From assembly GCA_900175165.2 (NCBI GenBank), contig FWWN02000465.1, positions 1,116 through 32,080 of the forward strand: 30,965 nucleotides of DNA. The letters run 5' to 3'. Source of the DNA: Rhizomucor pusillus (lineage: Eukaryota > Mucoromycota > Mucoromycetes > Mucorales > Lichtheimiaceae). The notes under the pieces are model-generated. The model made no database searches. It was not told the origin of the DNA and was given only the letters and a program-made list of their open reading frames with translations. Numbering within the stretch: position 1 is the stretch's first letter; every line of letters begins with the position of its first letter. Shown here piece by piece: positions 29,478 through 30,965 of the stretch. The position numbers and the translations under genes are program-made.

Positions 29478-30878
29478 TCAAGCCATCAATTTATTATCTA
29501 TCCAGTCGGCCAACTGTGCCGTAAGTTCTTGGTTTTCAGAGTTAAATAATCCCGGTATCTCGTTATTGATTTTATCTATAGCTTCTCTAACTGAGTGCTG
29601 GGAGTAGCGGCATCCTACAAAAGAGTGCACTGTGTGAGGGGTAACTTCTTTCCTAAATAGGACTATCACAAACCTCGCAAAGCCGCCGCCATCGCGGACA
29701 CAATGGTGACCTCCTGGGCGCCGCTGGCCGTCGTATCAAATTCGGCTTCATTAATGACACCGTGCCTAGCTCGGATTAGACCGCGCTTTAAAAAGAAACA
29801 CAGTGATGGCTGAGTCCGGGACGTTCTAGACATAGAGACACAAACTTACCACACGACCCCAATCGAATTCATGCTCCATCTTATTGGTAAACTCGGGTGT
29901 CTGCCCGTATAACCAATCCCATGTCTGCAGCTCTTTGCTAAGGTTCTGTGCTCGTTCCGGTACATCTTCTATAGAACTGAATAGAATAGGCTGGATCCGC
30001 ACATGACTCCCTGTCAGCGCCGTTCCGTCTTTTCATACGCGTTGCTTTCTCTCCCTCTATCTCTCTGACCTTGATATCCTGACCATCGTTATATCGAAAC
30101 AAAAATTCAGTCGTTACAGACTCACAGAATTGTTGATGGTCAATGGTATAAGAGTAATTGCGTAGATTGGTCACAGGCGACGGTACAGATTCAACGCCCT
30201 TTGAGATGATTCCAGATTTGTTCTTTTTGGAAAGACATCCTTTCAGGAGCTCAGTATCCGCATCAATGAGCATGGTGCCGTGGTGATAAGCGCGCTTATT
30301 GATGATCTTGTATGCACTTCCAGAGACTTTGAAACCATCCACGGCGATATCGTGGCGTTCGTTGACGTAAGCAGGCACATCAAGTTCCTGGAGTGCCCTC
30401 GAGACCAGCTCTGCATTTGCTCTTCGAGAGAATGCATCTCTCGGCATAAATATAGTATAGATCGAGTTTCCCATATCCTTTAAGATTTTTCATGGTTTCT
30501 GAAGGTCAGGATCTTCTTCACAATAAGCTCTCTGTCTCGCCTACTTACATGATACACAGCACCGCCACCCGACCGCCTGCGGACAAGAGGTACGCCATGC
30601 TCACGCATAAATCCAAGATTACACTCCAAAAAGGGGTTCTGGTTCCTGCCAATAACGACACAAGGCTCGTTTCGCCATAAATACAAAATATACTTTTCGG
30701 GATCTGTTTCACGCAGGAGCCACTCCTCAATGGCAAGATTGACAAACGGGTTCTTGATAGTCGAAATATAACAGTCTACTTTAGATGCGAAGGTCCTCTT
30801 ATTGCTCGTGTATCGTGGTCGACTGCAAGCACGAAAGGTGCGTGCCTGAATAGCAGGTCGACGTAACAATGGCAGCAT
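29478..30878 (-). CDS. AIM22: Mitochondrial lipoate-protein ligase / lipoyltransferase
   Basis: Lipoate-protein ligase of the LplA/LIPT1 family, attaching lipoyl groups to E2 subunits of 2-oxoacid dehydrogenases and to glycine-cleavage H protein in mitochondria. Five exons (30878-30549, 30477-30084, 30010-29850, 29785-29674, 29614-29478) sum to 1134 nt, giving 377 aa. The N-terminus MLPLLRRPAIQARTFRACSR is a basic, non-acidic mitochondrial presequence. Family motifs: NLAIEEWLLRE, LWRNEPCVVIGRNQNPFLECN, RRRSGGGAVYHDMGN, and VDGFKVSGSAYKI with the adenylate-binding Lys at about K160, then RAYHHGTML. An accessory C-terminal domain follows (LQTWDWLYGQTPEFTNKMEHEFDWG). The next frame upstream is open to the window edge, but this is the only ATG in it and the presequence begins here. 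Confidence 0.93.
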
Positions 30879-30965
30879 GAGTTGCAAAGTGATCTTTCGG
30901 TCTTCCAAAAAAGCCACGATATACCCTTTACACTTCTTGGATGAAGCGCAGTCTGCGCCCGACAC

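Noticed and set aside
1..30965. CRISPR array, secondary-metabolite cluster, transposase or tRNA genes
   Set aside because: No regularly spaced repeats, no core biosynthetic enzyme, no transposase motif and no B-box/cloverleaf pattern were seen.

Overview
The window is nuclear DNA of a filamentous fungus. It is split into dense multi-exon genes with short GT-AG introns (mostly about 45-90 nt) and short intergenic gaps. The gene set (GID7/WDR26, PABPN1-type Pab2, BRO1/PalA, TFIIE-alpha, a PiT phosphate permease, LSM8) together with the moderate GC content fits an early-diverging lineage such as Mucoromycota. That placement is inference, because no rRNA or other marker is present.

Layout, left to right. 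1-798 is gene-free and holds an imperfect inverted repeat. Three minus-strand genes follow: a PABPN1-like nuclear poly(A)-binding protein (799-1778), a PHO89/PiT Na+/phosphate symporter (1989-3698) and a membrane-anchored beta-lactamase-fold serine hydrolase (4191-5813). A divergent gap then leads to the plus-strand GID7/WDR26 gene of the GID/CTLH ubiquitin ligase (6593-9216, 11 exons). A minus-strand canonical poly(A) polymerase (10198-12196) is divergent from a plus-strand MATE transporter (12587-14256). LSM8 (14811-15276, plus) is followed by a very divergent OB-fold gene that I tentatively align with telomere-capping Stn1 (15422-16455, plus). The next gap contains two GC-rich hairpins. TFIIE-alpha (16959-18734) and a BRO1/V-domain RIM20/PalA/ALIX homologue (18800-21569) are tandem on the minus strand, 65 bp apart. 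RIM20 shares a 176-bp intergenic region with a divergent plus-strand gene encoding two cysteine-rich (GRF-like) fingers, a coiled coil and a C-terminal RING (21746-24006). A three-repeat MYB protein that also carries two C2H2 fingers follows (24566-26552, plus). The right end is minus-strand: UMP-CMP kinase (27458-28332), a small Tyr/Pro-rich protein with a myristoylation-type N-terminus (29012-29323) and a mitochondrial lipoate-protein ligase (29478-30878).

Most loci are housekeeping genes and I see no biosynthetic cluster, CRISPR array or intact mobile element. Several genes act in RNA 3'-end or U-tail metabolism (Pab2, poly(A) polymerase, LSM8), but nothing shows that this grouping is functional. 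For ten genes (PAB2, hydrolase, GID7, MATE, LSM8, TFIIE, RIM20, RING, CMPK, lipoate ligase) the exon sums I worked out by hand are exact multiples of three, which supports the splice models. Two genes keep one reading-frame discontinuity that canonical introns do not cleanly explain: the poly(A) polymerase near 10735 and the Stn1-like gene near 15880.
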